This document shows positions 52,805-61,095 of a stretch of 64,000 bases of DNA, in pieces. The notes under the pieces are model-generated. The model was not told the DNA's origin. It did no database searches and saw nothing but the letters and a program-made list of their open reading frames with translations. The stretch covers positions 1,984,001 through 2,048,000 of the forward strand of contig NZ_CP118976.1 in assembly GCF_029024945.1 (NCBI RefSeq). Direction: 5' to 3'. The position numbers and the translations under genes are program-made. Every line of letters begins with the position of its first letter. The stretch's first letter is position 1. Source of the stretch: Staphylococcus succinus (lineage in GTDB: Bacteria; Bacillota; Bacilli; Staphylococcales; Staphylococcaceae).

Positions 52805-53041
52805 ATGAATCGGCTTAGTGAATGTAATTATATTAATCCTTCAAAAGTTTCACTAGATTGGGAATGTTTTGTTCTTAGTAAAACTGACATGGAATTGGAT
52901 GGATTGCCAAAAGAACTAATCAATGCTTGGATGGCAGAAAATATAATTGAACCCTTCTCTATTAGAAATAACGAATTAAATTTTAAAACCAAAGATATTA
53001 GAGAAGCACTAGCAAAACAAAATTGGTACTATGAGACATAA
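52805..53041 (+). CDS. Orphan 78-residue protein, putative stress gene
   Basis: No family recognised. Soluble, acidic, with MNRLSECNYINPSKVSLDWE at the N-terminus, a conserved-looking LPKELINAWMAENIIEPF middle and an aromatic C-terminus (NWYYET). AAGGAG is eight bases before the ATG at 52805; a start nine bases earlier lies inside that ribosome site. A sigma-B-type promoter lies just upstream, suggesting expression in stress or stationary phase. Function unknown. Confidence 0.68.
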   Translation: MNRLSECNYINPSKVSLDWECFVLSKTDMELDGLPKELINAWMAENIIEPFSIRNNELNFKTKDIREALAKQNWYYET

Positions 53042-53052
53042 GTCTTTTCTTA

Positions 53053-53268
53053 TTAAGCTAAATTTAAATTAGTACGGTATAAACTAAGTGCTCTATTAGC
53101 AGAGGCCAAAACTTCATGATCCATATAATTACTATAAAAATATGAGTGTAATTCTTTATAACATGTTGCTTGTTTTGGGAAAAACTTGTCTCTTCTTATG
53201 TTATGAGCTAATTGACCAAGTGGAGTATCATCTGCTTCAAAACCTATTACAAAATCATAAAATGTCAT
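53053..53268 (-). CDS. YozE SAM-like-fold protein
   Basis: 71-residue protein matching the YozE_SAM_like pattern: TFYDFVIGF at the start, LAHNIRRDKFFPKQATCYKELHSYF in the middle, and a helical end. This small helical fold is common in Firmicutes and phages; its function is unknown. ATG 53268 has GAGG eight bases upstream; the ATG six bases before is too near. It is convergent with the preceding orphan gene, only 11 bases between stops. Confidence 0.72.
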   Translation of the reverse strand: MTFYDFVIGFEADDTPLGQLAHNIRRDKFFPKQATCYKELHSYFYSNYMDHEVLASANRALSLYRTNLNLA

Positions 53269-53471
53269 AAGCATTACCTCGATTATATATATTTTAATCG
53301 TTACATGTTTTGTTGTATTTATATCTTTGCTTAATCATATCAAATATTTAAAATTTGTCTATCACGGTATATTTAAATTTATATCAAAATTGTTCTCACA
53401 TTCTTTTCATAGCAATATTTAATTCAAATGTGTAAAAAATGTAAAAAATTTATGTCATTTTAGTTAATGTA

Positions 53472-53513
53472 CAAAAGCGACGCCTTTCCATAATTTTGAA
53501 AAGCGCCGCTTTT
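53472..53513 (-). terminator. Terminator of TM2 gene
   Basis: AAAAGCGACGCCTTTC / GAAAAGCGCCGCTTTT, imperfect 16-bp stem; T-run on the minus strand is short (TTTTGTA). It sits five bases beyond the TM2 stop. Confidence 0.75.
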
Positions 53514-53517
53514 GTAT

Positions 53518-53724
53518 TTATACTAGAATATTTCCATTCTGATCAGCAGGTTTAAATAGCGTAATAATAGCTCCTACCACAGCTAAAATTTGGGGAATAC
53601 CTGTCCAACAAAATACTAAATAGAGTAATCCTATTATAGTTTTTCTGGCATAAAATTTATGGATACCGAATCCACCTAAGAAGATTGCGAGGACAATATA
53701 AATGACTTTATTTACTTCATTCAT
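53518..53724 (-). CDS. TM2-domain membrane protein
   Basis: 68-residue protein made of two hydrophobic segments joined by a short turn. AIFLGGFGIHKFYARKTIIG and a following W-T-G-I-P are the TM2 family hallmark (G-x-F-G-x-H-x-F-Y). TM2 proteins are widespread with unknown role. GGAGATG precedes the ATG. Confidence 0.88.
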   Translation of the reverse strand: MNEVNKVIYIVLAIFLGGFGIHKFYARKTIIGLLYLVFCWTGIPQILAVVGAIITLFKPADQNGNILV

Positions 53725-53797
53725 GCTTTCATCTCCTTAACACTATACTTTATAATCATTTGCTATATACTATTTAAATTAATTATCACTTTATTCT

Positions 53798-54295
53798 TTA
53801 TGAATGGTTATAAACTTCTTCAAAAAATGCTTTTTCAAGTTTCAAAATTTCTGTATATTCGCTGGGCATAATTTCATTACTGAGTTCAATCGCTCGTGAT
53901 AAAACATAGTCAAGTAATTGATAATCTGTAGCAGGATGATTAAAGTGTTTTTTTACTTGCTCAATTAATGTATTTTCTTCAATAAGTACTACAGCCCTGC
54001 CATACACTTTATCTATTTTTCCACGTTGAAAGACAGGCTCTAAATAATTAATAATTTCATCAACTTGATTAAATGATTCAAATCCTGTTTGTATATGTGC
54101 TTCAATCTTACTGGCAATTTGCTTTAATCTTTCATCTTCTTGTTGATTATCTGGCATTAAATAACTACGTATCCTATTTTTTTGTTCAACAATTTCCGCT
54201 TCAACTTCCTCATACTTCAGTTGATTCCCATCATTTTCTTTTAACTCTTGTAATAATCCCTTTATTTCATCTAAATTCACATTATTTTCCCCCAT
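53798..54295 (-). CDS. Hypothetical helical protein, 165 residues
   Basis: No family recognised. It is soluble, strongly acidic and almost entirely helix-prone. Residues 5-60 have heptad-like spacing suggestive of a coiled coil (LKENDGNQLKYEEVEAEIVE), and the remainder is a helical bundle-like stretch ending ILKLEKAFFEEVYNHS. No signal peptide. The upstream GGGG and poly-A/T leader are weak, so the start (54295) is moderately sure. Nearby genes give no hint of function. Confidence 0.6.
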   Translation of the reverse strand: MGENNVNLDEIKGLLQELKENDGNQLKYEEVEAEIVEQKNRIRSYLMPDNQQEDERLKQIASKIEAHIQTGFESFNQVDEIINYLEPVFQRGKIDKVYGRAVVLIEENTLIEQVKKHFNHPATDYQLLDYVLSRAIELSNEIMPSEYTEILKLEKAFFEEVYNHS

Positions 54296-54571
54296 TTTAA
54301 TAGGCCCCTTTTTTAATGTTATTTATTAAAATAATATAGTCTTTATGTTACCTTATTTATACTTTCTAAAACCTACATTTCTAAATATTTATAGATATAT
54401 GAGCGCACAATATATCTAATTTTCACATTTTACTATTGCTAGTACTTAAATAGTGATAAGATAATAATGCTATAATAATAAATTGCAATTTCATCTTTGT
54501 ACATCACATCATTGATCAAACAATTTTTTCATCATTTAAAAGTTCTTATATATTGAAGGAGGTGTAGCGTT

Positions 54572-54754
54572 TTGAGTCTACATTTCATGATCGTCTTCTG
54601 GTTATCCTTTGTTTTTCTAGTTGCTGGCATCATATCTCTCATTGCCTACAAGATTAAAGGTTCACATGAAGCTAAAGAATCTCTACTTGGATTAACTGTA
54701 ATATTAATGCTTTTTGGAGTTGTTGGGATACTATTCTCCCTTATATTTAGTTAA
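54572..54754 (+). CDS. Small two-segment membrane protein
   Basis: 60-residue protein with two hydrophobic segments joined by a charged loop (AYKIKGSHEAKESLLG). No family recognised. The start is TTG at 54572, seven bases after AAGGAGGTG, a near-perfect ribosome site, which makes it a credible gene. A strong terminator follows. Predicted integral membrane hairpin. Confidence 0.7.
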   Translation: MSLHFMIVFWLSFVFLVAGIISLIAYKIKGSHEAKESLLGLTVILMLFGVVGILFSLIFS

Positions 54755-54766
54755 ACCTTAAATTTT

Positions 54767-54837
54767 ATAAAGTTCTGAAACCATGTTAAACGTAATGCTA
54801 TAGTCATTATGCTATTGATTGTGTTTCAGAACTTTAT
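54767..54837. terminator. Bidirectional terminator
   Basis: Perfect 15-bp stem ATAAAGTTCTGAAAC / GTTTCAGAACTTTAT enclosing a smaller GTAATG/CATTAT hairpin, with a T-rich tail. It lies between convergent small membrane protein genes. Confidence 0.8.
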
Positions 54838-54862
54838 TTTTTAGCTTTTTCTCTTTCAAACC

Positions 54863-55072
54863 TTAATCAGTTAAAAAACTGTAAATCATTAACATGATTA
54901 ATATTAAAATAAAGTAATATATAAATCGTTTGTATGCTCTATACTTCTCTTCTTTAATTTTCTCAGGTGAGTGATTTACATTTTCATGCAATCGAGTATT
55001 GATAAACAAAAAAGGCATGGTTGCTAAAAAGGCAAATACTAGTGCTAAAATAATAGCTAGCAATAAATTCAT
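54863..55072 (-). CDS. Small two-segment membrane protein
   Basis: 69-residue protein with hydrophobic segments at about 4-24 and 48-66, linked by a highly charged loop (NVNHSPEKIKEEKYRAYKRF). No family recognised. GAGGTGA lies before the ATG at 55072. It is convergent with the TTG-started small membrane gene at 54572. Topology by the positive-inside rule puts the loop in the cytoplasm. Confidence 0.65.
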   Translation of the reverse strand: MNLLLAIILALVFAFLATMPFLFINTRLHENVNHSPEKIKEEKYRAYKRFIYYFILILIMLMIYSFLTD

Positions 55073-55260
55073 ATCGTCACCTCAATTTCACTTCATTTTC
55101 ACTGACCTTATTCCCTAATGTTCAAAACTTAATGACTATGTTACTTACATTATTTTAATATACTATTATAAATTAGTAATTCTTTGTATTTATGGTTTAT
55201 AATGTATGTAACCATATGAACGCGAGATAAACCGATAAAAATGAATTAGGAGGGATCACT

Positions 55261-55509
55261 TTGAAATTAACTTATTTACCCCAATGGGAAGTCATTAATC
55301 AAAGTCAAAAACAATTTGTTATTCAGGAAGATTCAAATTCCCTTTCTCTAGTAAGTCCTATAAACGACTATGCTATGGGGATATTGAGCCAAGTCTTTTT
55401 TACTATCAATAACGATGAAGTCACTTCTACAAAAGTTGAGAACAATAGTAAAGCACTTAAAATTGAAGTCAATGAAGCGCAGTCGCAAATTAAAATTTTA
55501 GATCTTTAA
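55261..55509 (+). CDS. Orphan 82-residue protein
   Basis: No family recognised. Soluble protein starting MKLTYLPQWEVINQSQKQFV, mostly predicted beta strand in the middle (YAMGILSQVFFTINNDEV) and ending SQIKILDL. The start is TTG at 55261, seven bases after GGAGGG, the only credible start. It is monocistronic. Function unknown. Confidence 0.62.
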   Translation: MKLTYLPQWEVINQSQKQFVIQEDSNSLSLVSPINDYAMGILSQVFFTINNDEVTSTKVENNSKALKIEVNEAQSQIKILDL

Positions 55510-55625
55510 TTAAAGTCTAAATTCGTTTATATCTCAAAATATATACCACACTAGCTTCTTACATTTATCAAAAATATTGAACTGATATTCAATATAATTC
55601 TACTAATGAATGGTGAGTGATGAAT

Positions 55626-55757
55626 ATGAAATTATTCAAAAATATACTTCTTCTTATAACAGGTGTATTAGTCATACGTGCATTGCTATTAAGTGTAGAT
55701 AATTCAAACGAGGAGAAAGTTGAGAATAAAGTAAGTGTACAAGATAAACAAAAATGA
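55626..55757 (+). CDS. Tiny single-pass membrane protein
   Basis: 43-residue protein: MKLFKN, one hydrophobic segment (ILLLITGVLVIRALLLS), then a charged tail rich in Glu and Lys (NEEKVENKVSVQDKQK). GGTGAG is eight bases before the ATG at 55626; an ATG six bases earlier is in frame but too near the ribosome site. A hairpin with T-run follows at once, supporting a real short transcript. Layout resembles the 46-residue protein at 57037. Function unknown. Confidence 0.6.
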   Translation: MKLFKNILLLITGVLVIRALLLSVDNSNEEKVENKVSVQDKQK

Positions 55758-55770
55758 TAGTTTTGTTACA

Positions 55771-55812
55771 ACACAATTACGTTTCCTTATGGAATTGTTA
55801 ATTGTGTTTTTC
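55771..55812 (+). terminator. Terminator after tiny membrane protein gene
   Basis: CACAATTA / TAATTGTG stem followed by T5; large loop of about 19 bases. Confidence 0.7.
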
Positions 55813-55893
55813 TAATTTTATCGGCTTAAACCACTTTATTTCTAGAGCATTCTAGTAAAATAATGTAAAACATTCATTTAAATCGAGGTAATT

Positions 55894-56856
55894 ATGTCAA
55901 ACTTAAAAACACGCATAGAACATCATCAAATTTACATCTATTTTGTAGCATTAATTCTAGGTACTATTGCTGGAATGTCTTCAATTACTTTGTCTAATAT
56001 TTTAGATTATTTTGTCACGTTTTTTATAGCTATATTAATGTTTAGTATGTTCTCACAAATACCATTTTCAACTATTAAAAACCATTTTTTACCGGTTAAA
56101 TATATCATTGCATTGGTCATATCAAACTTTTTTCTTATTCCTATTTTAGTATATGGATTAATTCATTTATTCAATATAACTTCTTTACCAATTTTAATAG
56201 GTTTATATTTAGTATTATTGACCCCTTGCATTGACTATGTCATTGTATTCACGGCTTTAGGAAAAGGAAATGCTCAATATATGTTAATTTCAACACCTAT
56301 TTTATTTATACTACAAATACTATTGTTACCCTTATACTGTGCTTTATTTTTAAATAGTCATGTACTCACACAAATAGATAGACAGCCATTTTTAGAAGCC
56401 TTTTTAACCTTTATAGTTCTTCCACTAATATTTGCAATACTCCTGCAACTATTTAGTGGTAAGTTTAAACCTATGCAACAATTACAAGTTATGGTTGGTT
56501 GGCTTCCAGAATTGTTTATGGCCTTTGTACTTTTTACAGTAGTAGGCTCACAAATCAATACAATTATTCAAGACTTATCCATTGTATTAACTGTTATCCC
56601 TATTTACTTATGCTTCATGATGATCTCACCTTGTTTAGGTGTATTATGTGGTAAGCTTTTTCGATTAGATGTACCTACATTACGCACCTTAGCTTTCAGC
56701 AATGGTACAAGAAATGCACTCGTTGTTTTACCCTTAGCGCTCTCCTTACCAAATCAATGGGTCACAATTGCTACGACAGTCATCGTAACGCAAACACTTA
56801 CTGAATTATTCGGTGAGTTAGTTTACATCAAATTAATACCTAAATTTATAAAATAG
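55894..56856 (+). CDS. Bile acid:Na+ symporter / ACR3-like transporter
   Basis: 320-residue membrane protein with about ten hydrophobic segments. LTPCIDYVIVFTALGKGNAQY and the crossing-helix segment RTLAFSNGTRNALVVLPLALSL are typical of the BASS/ACR3 superfamily. Some relatives export arsenite, others import organic anions; no ars genes lie nearby, so arsenite export is not claimed. GAGG precedes the ATG. Confidence 0.78.
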   Translation: MSNLKTRIEHHQIYIYFVALILGTIAGMSSITLSNILDYFVTFFIAILMFSMFSQIPFSTIKNHFLPVKYIIALVISNFFLIPILVYGLIHLFNITSLPILIGLYLVLLTPCIDYVIVFTALGKGNAQYMLISTPILFILQILLLPLYCALFLNSHVLTQIDRQPFLEAFLTFIVLPLIFAILLQLFSGKFKPMQQLQVMVGWLPELFMAFVLFTVVGSQINTIIQDLSIVLTVIPIYLCFMMISPCLGVLCGKLFRLDVPTLRTLAFSNGTRNALVVLPLALSLPNQWVTIATTVIVTQTLTELFGELVYIKLIPKFIK

Positions 56857-57036
56857 CGCAGATCTATTTCATATTAATGTAAATTATATAACTCAAAATT
56901 ATATATTTAATTTAAAAGTTTATATTCGAAAAATGTGTGATACTGATATAAAATAATAGTAATACTTTTCTTAATTATGCTATTTTTTCTATGCATAGGT
57001 TAATTTAAGTAATTTAAAGCAAAGGGGCTTAATGTT

Positions 57037-57177
57037 TTGAAGAAACTTCCTTTATTTTTATTAGGGGCTGGTACATTGCTATTTTTAGGAATATCTATTT
57101 TTAGTTTTCTTACAGAAGATGATAGTGCCGAGATTGATGACATGGCAGATGAAGATAGAACAAATACACAGTTTTAA
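57037..57177 (+). CDS. Tiny single-pass membrane protein with acidic tail
   Basis: 46-residue protein: MKKLP, a hydrophobic segment (LFLLGAGTLLFLGISIFSFL), then a strongly acidic tail (TEDDSAEIDDMADEDR). The start is TTG at 57037, ten bases after AAAGGGG; the nearby ATG is followed by an early stop. A strong terminator follows. The N-terminus could be a signal anchor, placing the acidic tail outside. No family recognised. Confidence 0.6.
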   Translation: MKKLPLFLLGAGTLLFLGISIFSFLTEDDSAEIDDMADEDRTNTQF

Positions 57178-57218
57178 TCTCTCCTATGATTGGAACTGAA
57201 TCATTGTCGAATATTTTA

Positions 57219-57263
57219 ATAGCAACAGTACATTCATATTAAAATGTACTGTTGCTATTTTTA
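57219..57263 (+). terminator. Terminator after 46-residue gene
   Basis: Perfect 15-bp stem TAGCAACAGTACATT / AATGTACTGTTGCTA with T5 tail. Confidence 0.9.
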
Positions 57264-57317
57264 ATTCATTATTTCACATTATTCTTCTCTTTGTTGTCTA
57301 TTTTTACGATTCAAATA

Positions 57318-57342
57318 GTTTTATTTTCATGTAAAGTGGTAT
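57318..57342 (+). promoter_or_regulatory. Weak sigma-B-like promoter
   Basis: GTTTTA, 13-base spacer, TGGTAT (5/6), 110 bases before the gene at 57453. A weaker match than those at 30676 and 52741. Confidence 0.35.
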
Positions 57343-57452
57343 AAACTGTTAACTAGATGTAATTTTACACTTATGTATTTTCGTTCTCTCACAACTAGTG
57401 ACATACGGTTAAACCTTTGCACACTCGTAATCCGTTTAATGAGGTGATAAAG

Positions 57453-57629
57453 ATGAAAATTTTAAGAAAAGTTAATGAAAATGAAATGCTTATTTATCAT
57501 ATAAAAACAAATTTAGGATTAATTATTAAAGTTAAAACACACGCGAATTTAAGTAATGAAGAAGTTGAACAAACACTCACTAATATATCTAATGATATGG
57601 ATGAGAAATTAAAAAGTAATATTGAATAA
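57453..57629 (+). CDS. Small protein, YxVKT-G family member 2
   Basis: 58-residue protein MKILRKVNENEMLIYHIKTN, then GLIIKVK and an acidic helix (NLSNEEVEQTLTNISNDM). GAGGTG is seven bases before the ATG at 57453; the upstream open frame is rejected. It shares MxILRKV, YHxKT and a length of about 55 with the gene at 58093, and a looser pattern with 30772. Cytoplasmic, two predicted strands plus one helix. Function unknown. Confidence 0.72.
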   Translation: MKILRKVNENEMLIYHIKTNLGLIIKVKTHANLSNEEVEQTLTNISNDMDEKLKSNIE

Positions 57630-57768
57630 TACGTTACAAAGACTTTAACGTTCCCCTATTCTCTTTATATTTCCATGAGATTTTTCAATCAAATCAAAAC
57701 ACGCCACATTATAAAGTGGCGTGCCTACTAGAAAATATAATTTCACACTAGAGTTTGGAGGACTTCTT

Positions 57769-57804
57769 GTGCTTACTCTTTATATACCCCTTTTAAATAA
57801 TTAA
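57769..57804 (+). CDS. Possible 11-residue leader-type peptide
   Basis: GTG-started ORF encoding MLTLYIPLLNN, preceded by TTTGGAGGAC with good spacing. It is hydrophobic and very short. The ribosome site is stronger than chance would usually give, but a TTG in another frame two bases earlier also fits. Evidence is limited to site strength. Confidence 0.25.
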   Translation: MLTLYIPLLNN

Positions 57805-57827
57805 AAACTGAAATATTCAAAAAAATT

Positions 57828-57842
57828 AAGCGCTTTCAATAA
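57828..57842 (-). promoter_or_regulatory. cre-like site
   Basis: Minus strand TTGAAAGCGCTTAAT contains TGAAAGCGCT of the CcpA consensus, with mismatches at the last positions. It lies 250 bases before 58093, so its target is unclear. Confidence 0.35.
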
Positions 57843-58092
57843 TAAATTTTGATTGGCATTCATTACTACTTATAACTTATAATTCTGCAAGTTACTTTTG
57901 TAAAAATTTAATTAAAATGAACCATACTGTTGGAAAACAACTAAACAAAAAGTTATCCTATAGATAAGGTGTTTATAACTACGCTTATTAAATAGTAATA
58001 TTAACGCTGTTATATTCAAAGTGAATTTCTTTGTTATTTTAGTTTAATTAAATATATTCACATAGAAGTGTTATAGAAAAAGGGATGATGGA

Positions 58093-58257
58093 ATGGAAAT
58101 CTTACGTAAAGTTTATAAAGATGATGAGCCCGTTTACCATGTCAAAACTGACAAAGGCTCTGTTGTTAGAATTAAAGGCTCCGATGAATTAACAGAAACA
58201 GAAACACAAGAACTGTTAACGTTAGTTTCTCAGGATATAGACAAAATGAAAAAGTAG
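58093..58257 (+). CDS. Small protein, YxVKT-G family member 3
   Basis: 54-residue protein MEILRKVYKDDEPVYHVKTD, then KGSVVRIKG and an acidic helix (ELTETETQELLTLVSQDID). AGGGATGATGG upstream is a weak ribosome site. It is clearly paralogous to 57453 (MxILRKV, VYHVKT, G-x-x-x-x-I/V-K, Leu-rich helix). The pair is 463 bases apart in the same direction, a likely duplication. Function unknown. Confidence 0.72.
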   Translation: MEILRKVYKDDEPVYHVKTDKGSVVRIKGSDELTETETQELLTLVSQDIDKMKK

Positions 58258-58622
58258 ATTATGCGTGTGATAAGATATATATTAAATTTTATATTCTAAG
58301 AACAATAACTGTATAGCAGTTAAGGGGCAGTATCAATATACGCTTAATATTTCAAAAAGAAAATATAAACTCACTTTTTATTTAAAGTTAATACTTTTTA
58401 GATAATACTATCAATTATTGTCTAGAAAGCATGCATGAATGTATCCTCGACAAGTCATTAATTCCAAATATAATTTGCTATTTTTTCTGTTAAACAAGTC
58501 TTCATAATTTATTTTGAACAGATGAAATGGCGAATGTATTTCATTTTTAAAATTATATATAAAAACACCTCTGTAAATGGTATACCGTTTACAGAGGTGT
58601 TTTTGCTAAGTAAAACAGAAAA
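58258..58622. other. Intergenic region before ElaA-like gene
   Basis: 365 AT-rich bases containing only the terminator at 58561-58604. No credible ORF or other signal. Confidence 0.5.
58561..58604. terminator. Bidirectional terminator
   Basis: Almost fully palindromic AAAAACACCTCTGTAAA / TTTACAGAGGTGTTTTT with a GGTATACC centre, 18 bases beyond the ElaA-like stop. A and T tracts on both sides. Confidence 0.9.
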
Positions 58623-59060
58623 TCATTTCACTTCTAAAGTCATATCAATATGAGGAATATTGTCTTCAAGATAAACCTCTGAAATACAAATAAAACCAAA
58701 AGAACTATAAAAAGATTTTAGATGTGCTTGACCGGATATCTTTATTAAAGTTTGTTTGTACTGTGCCTTTATTACATCAATCGTCTTTTGCACAATTTCA
58801 CGGCCATAATACTTTTTTCTATAATTTTGCGTTACTAAAACTCTACCGAAACTTACATATGATTCATGATCGATGATGCGAGTGTATGCAACAATATCAT
58901 TTCCATCTTTAAGCATGACATGTATTGCATTAAAGTCTGCTCCATCAACTTCTTGATAAGCACAATTCTGTTCTACAACAAAAACCTTCACCCGCGCTTG
59001 AAGGATATGTAGCAATTCATGATTAGTGAGTTCCTTTGTATGTTTCACAATTAAATCCAT
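58623..59060 (-). CDS. ElaA-like GNAT acetyltransferase
   Basis: 145-residue acetyltransferase of the ElaA subgroup. VKVFVVEQNCAYQEVDGADF is the diagnostic N-terminal block, followed by VSFGRVLVTQNYRKKYYGREIV (acetyl-CoA site, where the usual R-G-x-G is R-K-K-Y-Y-G) and HLKSFYSSFGF. The substrate is unknown. GGTGGG lies before the ATG. Confidence 0.83.
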   Translation of the reverse strand: MDLIVKHTKELTNHELLHILQARVKVFVVEQNCAYQEVDGADFNAIHVMLKDGNDIVAYTRIIDHESYVSFGRVLVTQNYRKKYYGREIVQKTIDVIKAQYKQTLIKISGQAHLKSFYSSFGFICISEVYLEDNIPHIDMTLEVK

Positions 59061-59224
59061 ATTATCCCACCTAAGTTTAAAAATAGTACTAGCTTCATCC
59101 TATTTATCAAACTAAATATGACTATTAGGAATAAAGTTAGCACTATAAAAATATTATTTATAAAATGATTATATAAATAATATTACTCGCTTTCATATCA
59201 ATACTCAAATTACTTTCAACAACT

Positions 59225-59611
59225 TCATTGTTCAATCAACTGAATTAAATTACCACATGTATCATCTATAACTGCTAATTTAATATTTTCGACTTCTTTG
59301 GGTTCAGTATGAAAAGTGACATTCGCTTCAACTAATGCACGGTGTACATTATCTAAGTTTTCAACTCCAAACATCGTTATAGGTATGCCTGCTTTGTATA
59401 AACTTTCTTGATAATTTTTAGCTATTGGACTTTCATTCGGTTCTAAAACAATTTCCACAGGGTTGTTAGAATGTGCTTCTTTGACCGTTAACCATTTAAA
59501 TCCTCCCCCCATATCTTTATCATGTACCAGGTCAAAACCTAATTTTTCAGTATAAAAAACCTTAGCTTTTTCTTGATCATCAACAAAAATACTCATAGCA
59601 ATAATTTTCAA
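59225..59611 (-). CDS. Glyoxalase/VOC-superfamily protein
   Basis: 128-residue vicinal-oxygen-chelate protein with two beta-alpha-beta-beta-beta units: SIFVDDQEKAKVFYTEKLGFDLV at the start, DTCGNLIQLIEQ at the end. Metal-ligand candidates are the final Glu and mid-protein Glu, but the typical first histidine is absent, so glyoxalase activity is doubtful. It may bind a small molecule or confer resistance. Monocistronic. Confidence 0.83.
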   Translation of the reverse strand: MKIIAMSIFVDDQEKAKVFYTEKLGFDLVHDKDMGGGFKWLTVKEAHSNNPVEIVLEPNESPIAKNYQESLYKAGIPITMFGVENLDNVHRALVEANVTFHTEPKEVENIKLAVIDDTCGNLIQLIEQ

Positions 59612-59747
59612 ATTTTTTCACCCTATCCTTTATTTTAAAATATGACAACTTCAGTATTCCTAAATGCATAAACTATTAGTTACATTCCCTTATAAGTGTT
59701 TTATATCCTCATAGACTTAATATATTGCTTTACCTTAATCCTAATAA

Positions 59748-59930
59748 TCATTTGTTATAAACTATCGTAATAAAATAGTCTACACCTTCTACACTATTAG
59801 TCACTGCTGGTGTCACACTTACAATTTCATAATGTTGTGCGTCAGTCAATTGTTGTAAGTATTTATTTACCCGATCATCAAAAGCTTCAAAATCTTCTTC
59901 ATATTTCATATGCAGTGTTTTAATTCTCAT
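59748..59930 (-). CDS. Cse60-like small protein
   Basis: 60-residue soluble protein: MRIKTLHMKYEEDFEAFDDRVNKYL, then YEIVSVTPA and a C-terminal YFITIVYNK strand. The layout matches the Cse60 family of small Firmicute proteins, named from Bacillus sporulation but common in non-sporulating bacteria and phages. GGAGGG is ten bases before the ATG. Family call moderately sure; function unknown. Confidence 0.6.
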   Translation of the reverse strand: MRIKTLHMKYEEDFEAFDDRVNKYLQQLTDAQHYEIVSVTPAVTNSVEGVDYFITIVYNK

Positions 59931-59997
59931 ATTATTCTTCCCTCCTTATCCTATATACAGTGATTACTAAATCATACTTTTAAGGAACAGTTGCTTG

Positions 59998-60828
59998 TTA
60001 TTGAATCGCCTTGTTACCCTGCAATATTTCATTTTCTAACCAATCGGTAATTTCACGAAATATACTCTGATTATAAGAGCTTTCATTAAATATTTCATGT
60101 TGTAACCCATCATAAATATGCAGTGATTTATGTTTAGATCCAATTTCTTCATATAACTGCATTGAATCTTTATAACTTACTAACCCGTCATCTTTACCAT
60201 GTAGTATTAATATATGCACTTTAAATGCATCTGCATGATTTTTTAAATATTGCACACCGTCCATTAGCGTGTATATTAGTCCCATTGATATTTGTTTTGC
60301 ATTCAAATCATCTAATTTATATTTAGTGATTACTGATTTATCAGAGCAGACACCCTCACCTAAATCATTATCGATATACGTATGCGAAGATATACTACGA
60401 TCCAATTCACCAAATAATTCATAATTATATCGTGTTAACGCGCCAGAAGTGATTACCCCATCAACGACATTTGGATGTTTAGTTCCATATAACATCACAG
60501 TATATCCTCCCATACTATGACCAATGAGATATACTTTATCTCCATAATTTACTTTCACCTCATCAATAATTGTTGATAAATCTTCAACAATTTCTTCAAC
60601 GTGACTAAAGTATGTCTGTTGTCCATCAGAACGTCCATGTCCTCGTTGATCATATCGTATAACATTAAACTGTTTAGCATTTAAATATTCAGTAATTTCA
60701 TCATAACGGTCTAAATGTTCAGCTAATCCATGTACAATAATGATATTCGCCTTTGCGTCTTTGACTTCATTTATCTTAGTATATAACCTTGTTCCATCTT
60801 TAGAAGTTAAATATTTAATATAATTCAT
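59998..60828 (-). CDS. Alpha/beta hydrolase, monoacylglycerol lipase-like
   Basis: 276-residue serine hydrolase. Nucleophile motif GHSMGG near residue 100, oxyanion HGLAEHLDRYD, RYDQRGHGRSDG near 70, aspartate in LHGKDDGLVS and catalytic histidine in GLQHEIFNE. This is the lysophospholipase/monoacylglycerol lipase pattern. No signal peptide. The ATG at 60828 follows GGGGTG by six bases; an ATG nine bases earlier is too near. Substrate unproven. Confidence 0.87.
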   Translation of the reverse strand: MNYIKYLTSKDGTRLYTKINEVKDAKANIIIVHGLAEHLDRYDEITEYLNAKQFNVIRYDQRGHGRSDGQQTYFSHVEEIVEDLSTIIDEVKVNYGDKVYLIGHSMGGYTVMLYGTKHPNVVDGVITSGALTRYNYELFGELDRSISSHTYIDNDLGEGVCSDKSVITKYKLDDLNAKQISMGLIYTLMDGVQYLKNHADAFKVHILILHGKDDGLVSYKDSMQLYEEIGSKHKSLHIYDGLQHEIFNESSYNQSIFREITDWLENEILQGNKAIQ

Positions 60829-61095
60829 TACATACACCCCAAAATAATAATCATATTTTAAAATCTCATTTCTAATGAAGCTATCTATTATAATAAATAA
60901 CTACCCTAAAATTAGCTTTAATACACTGCTCAAAATTACTATATTTATCATCTATCAAAGTAAGACATTTAAACGTATATATAGAAATAATCCTTTCCTT
61001 TAATACTATTCTAATTGTATTTTTTTAGTAAAGACAATCTTCGTCCAACTTTTACTTAACATATAATGATATGCTTAAATAGGAGCGTGATTCAA

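Larger units (their letters stand above)
57630..58092. other. Intergenic region between paralogous small genes
   Basis: 463 bases. It contains hairpin CACGCCAC / GTGGCGTG at 57700-57723 without T run, a GGAGGAC-led 11-codon ORF at 57769-57804, and a cre-like site at 57828-57842. The rest is AT-rich. Confidence 0.5.

Noticed and set aside
55894..56856. Calling the BASS/ACR3-like gene an arsenite exporter
   Set aside because: No arsR or arsC neighbour and the superfamily covers many substrates.
41652..59060. Idea that the three GNAT genes (41.7, 50.0, 58.6 kb) are toxins of GNAT-RHH pairs
   Set aside because: No ribbon-helix-helix antitoxin gene adjoins any of them.
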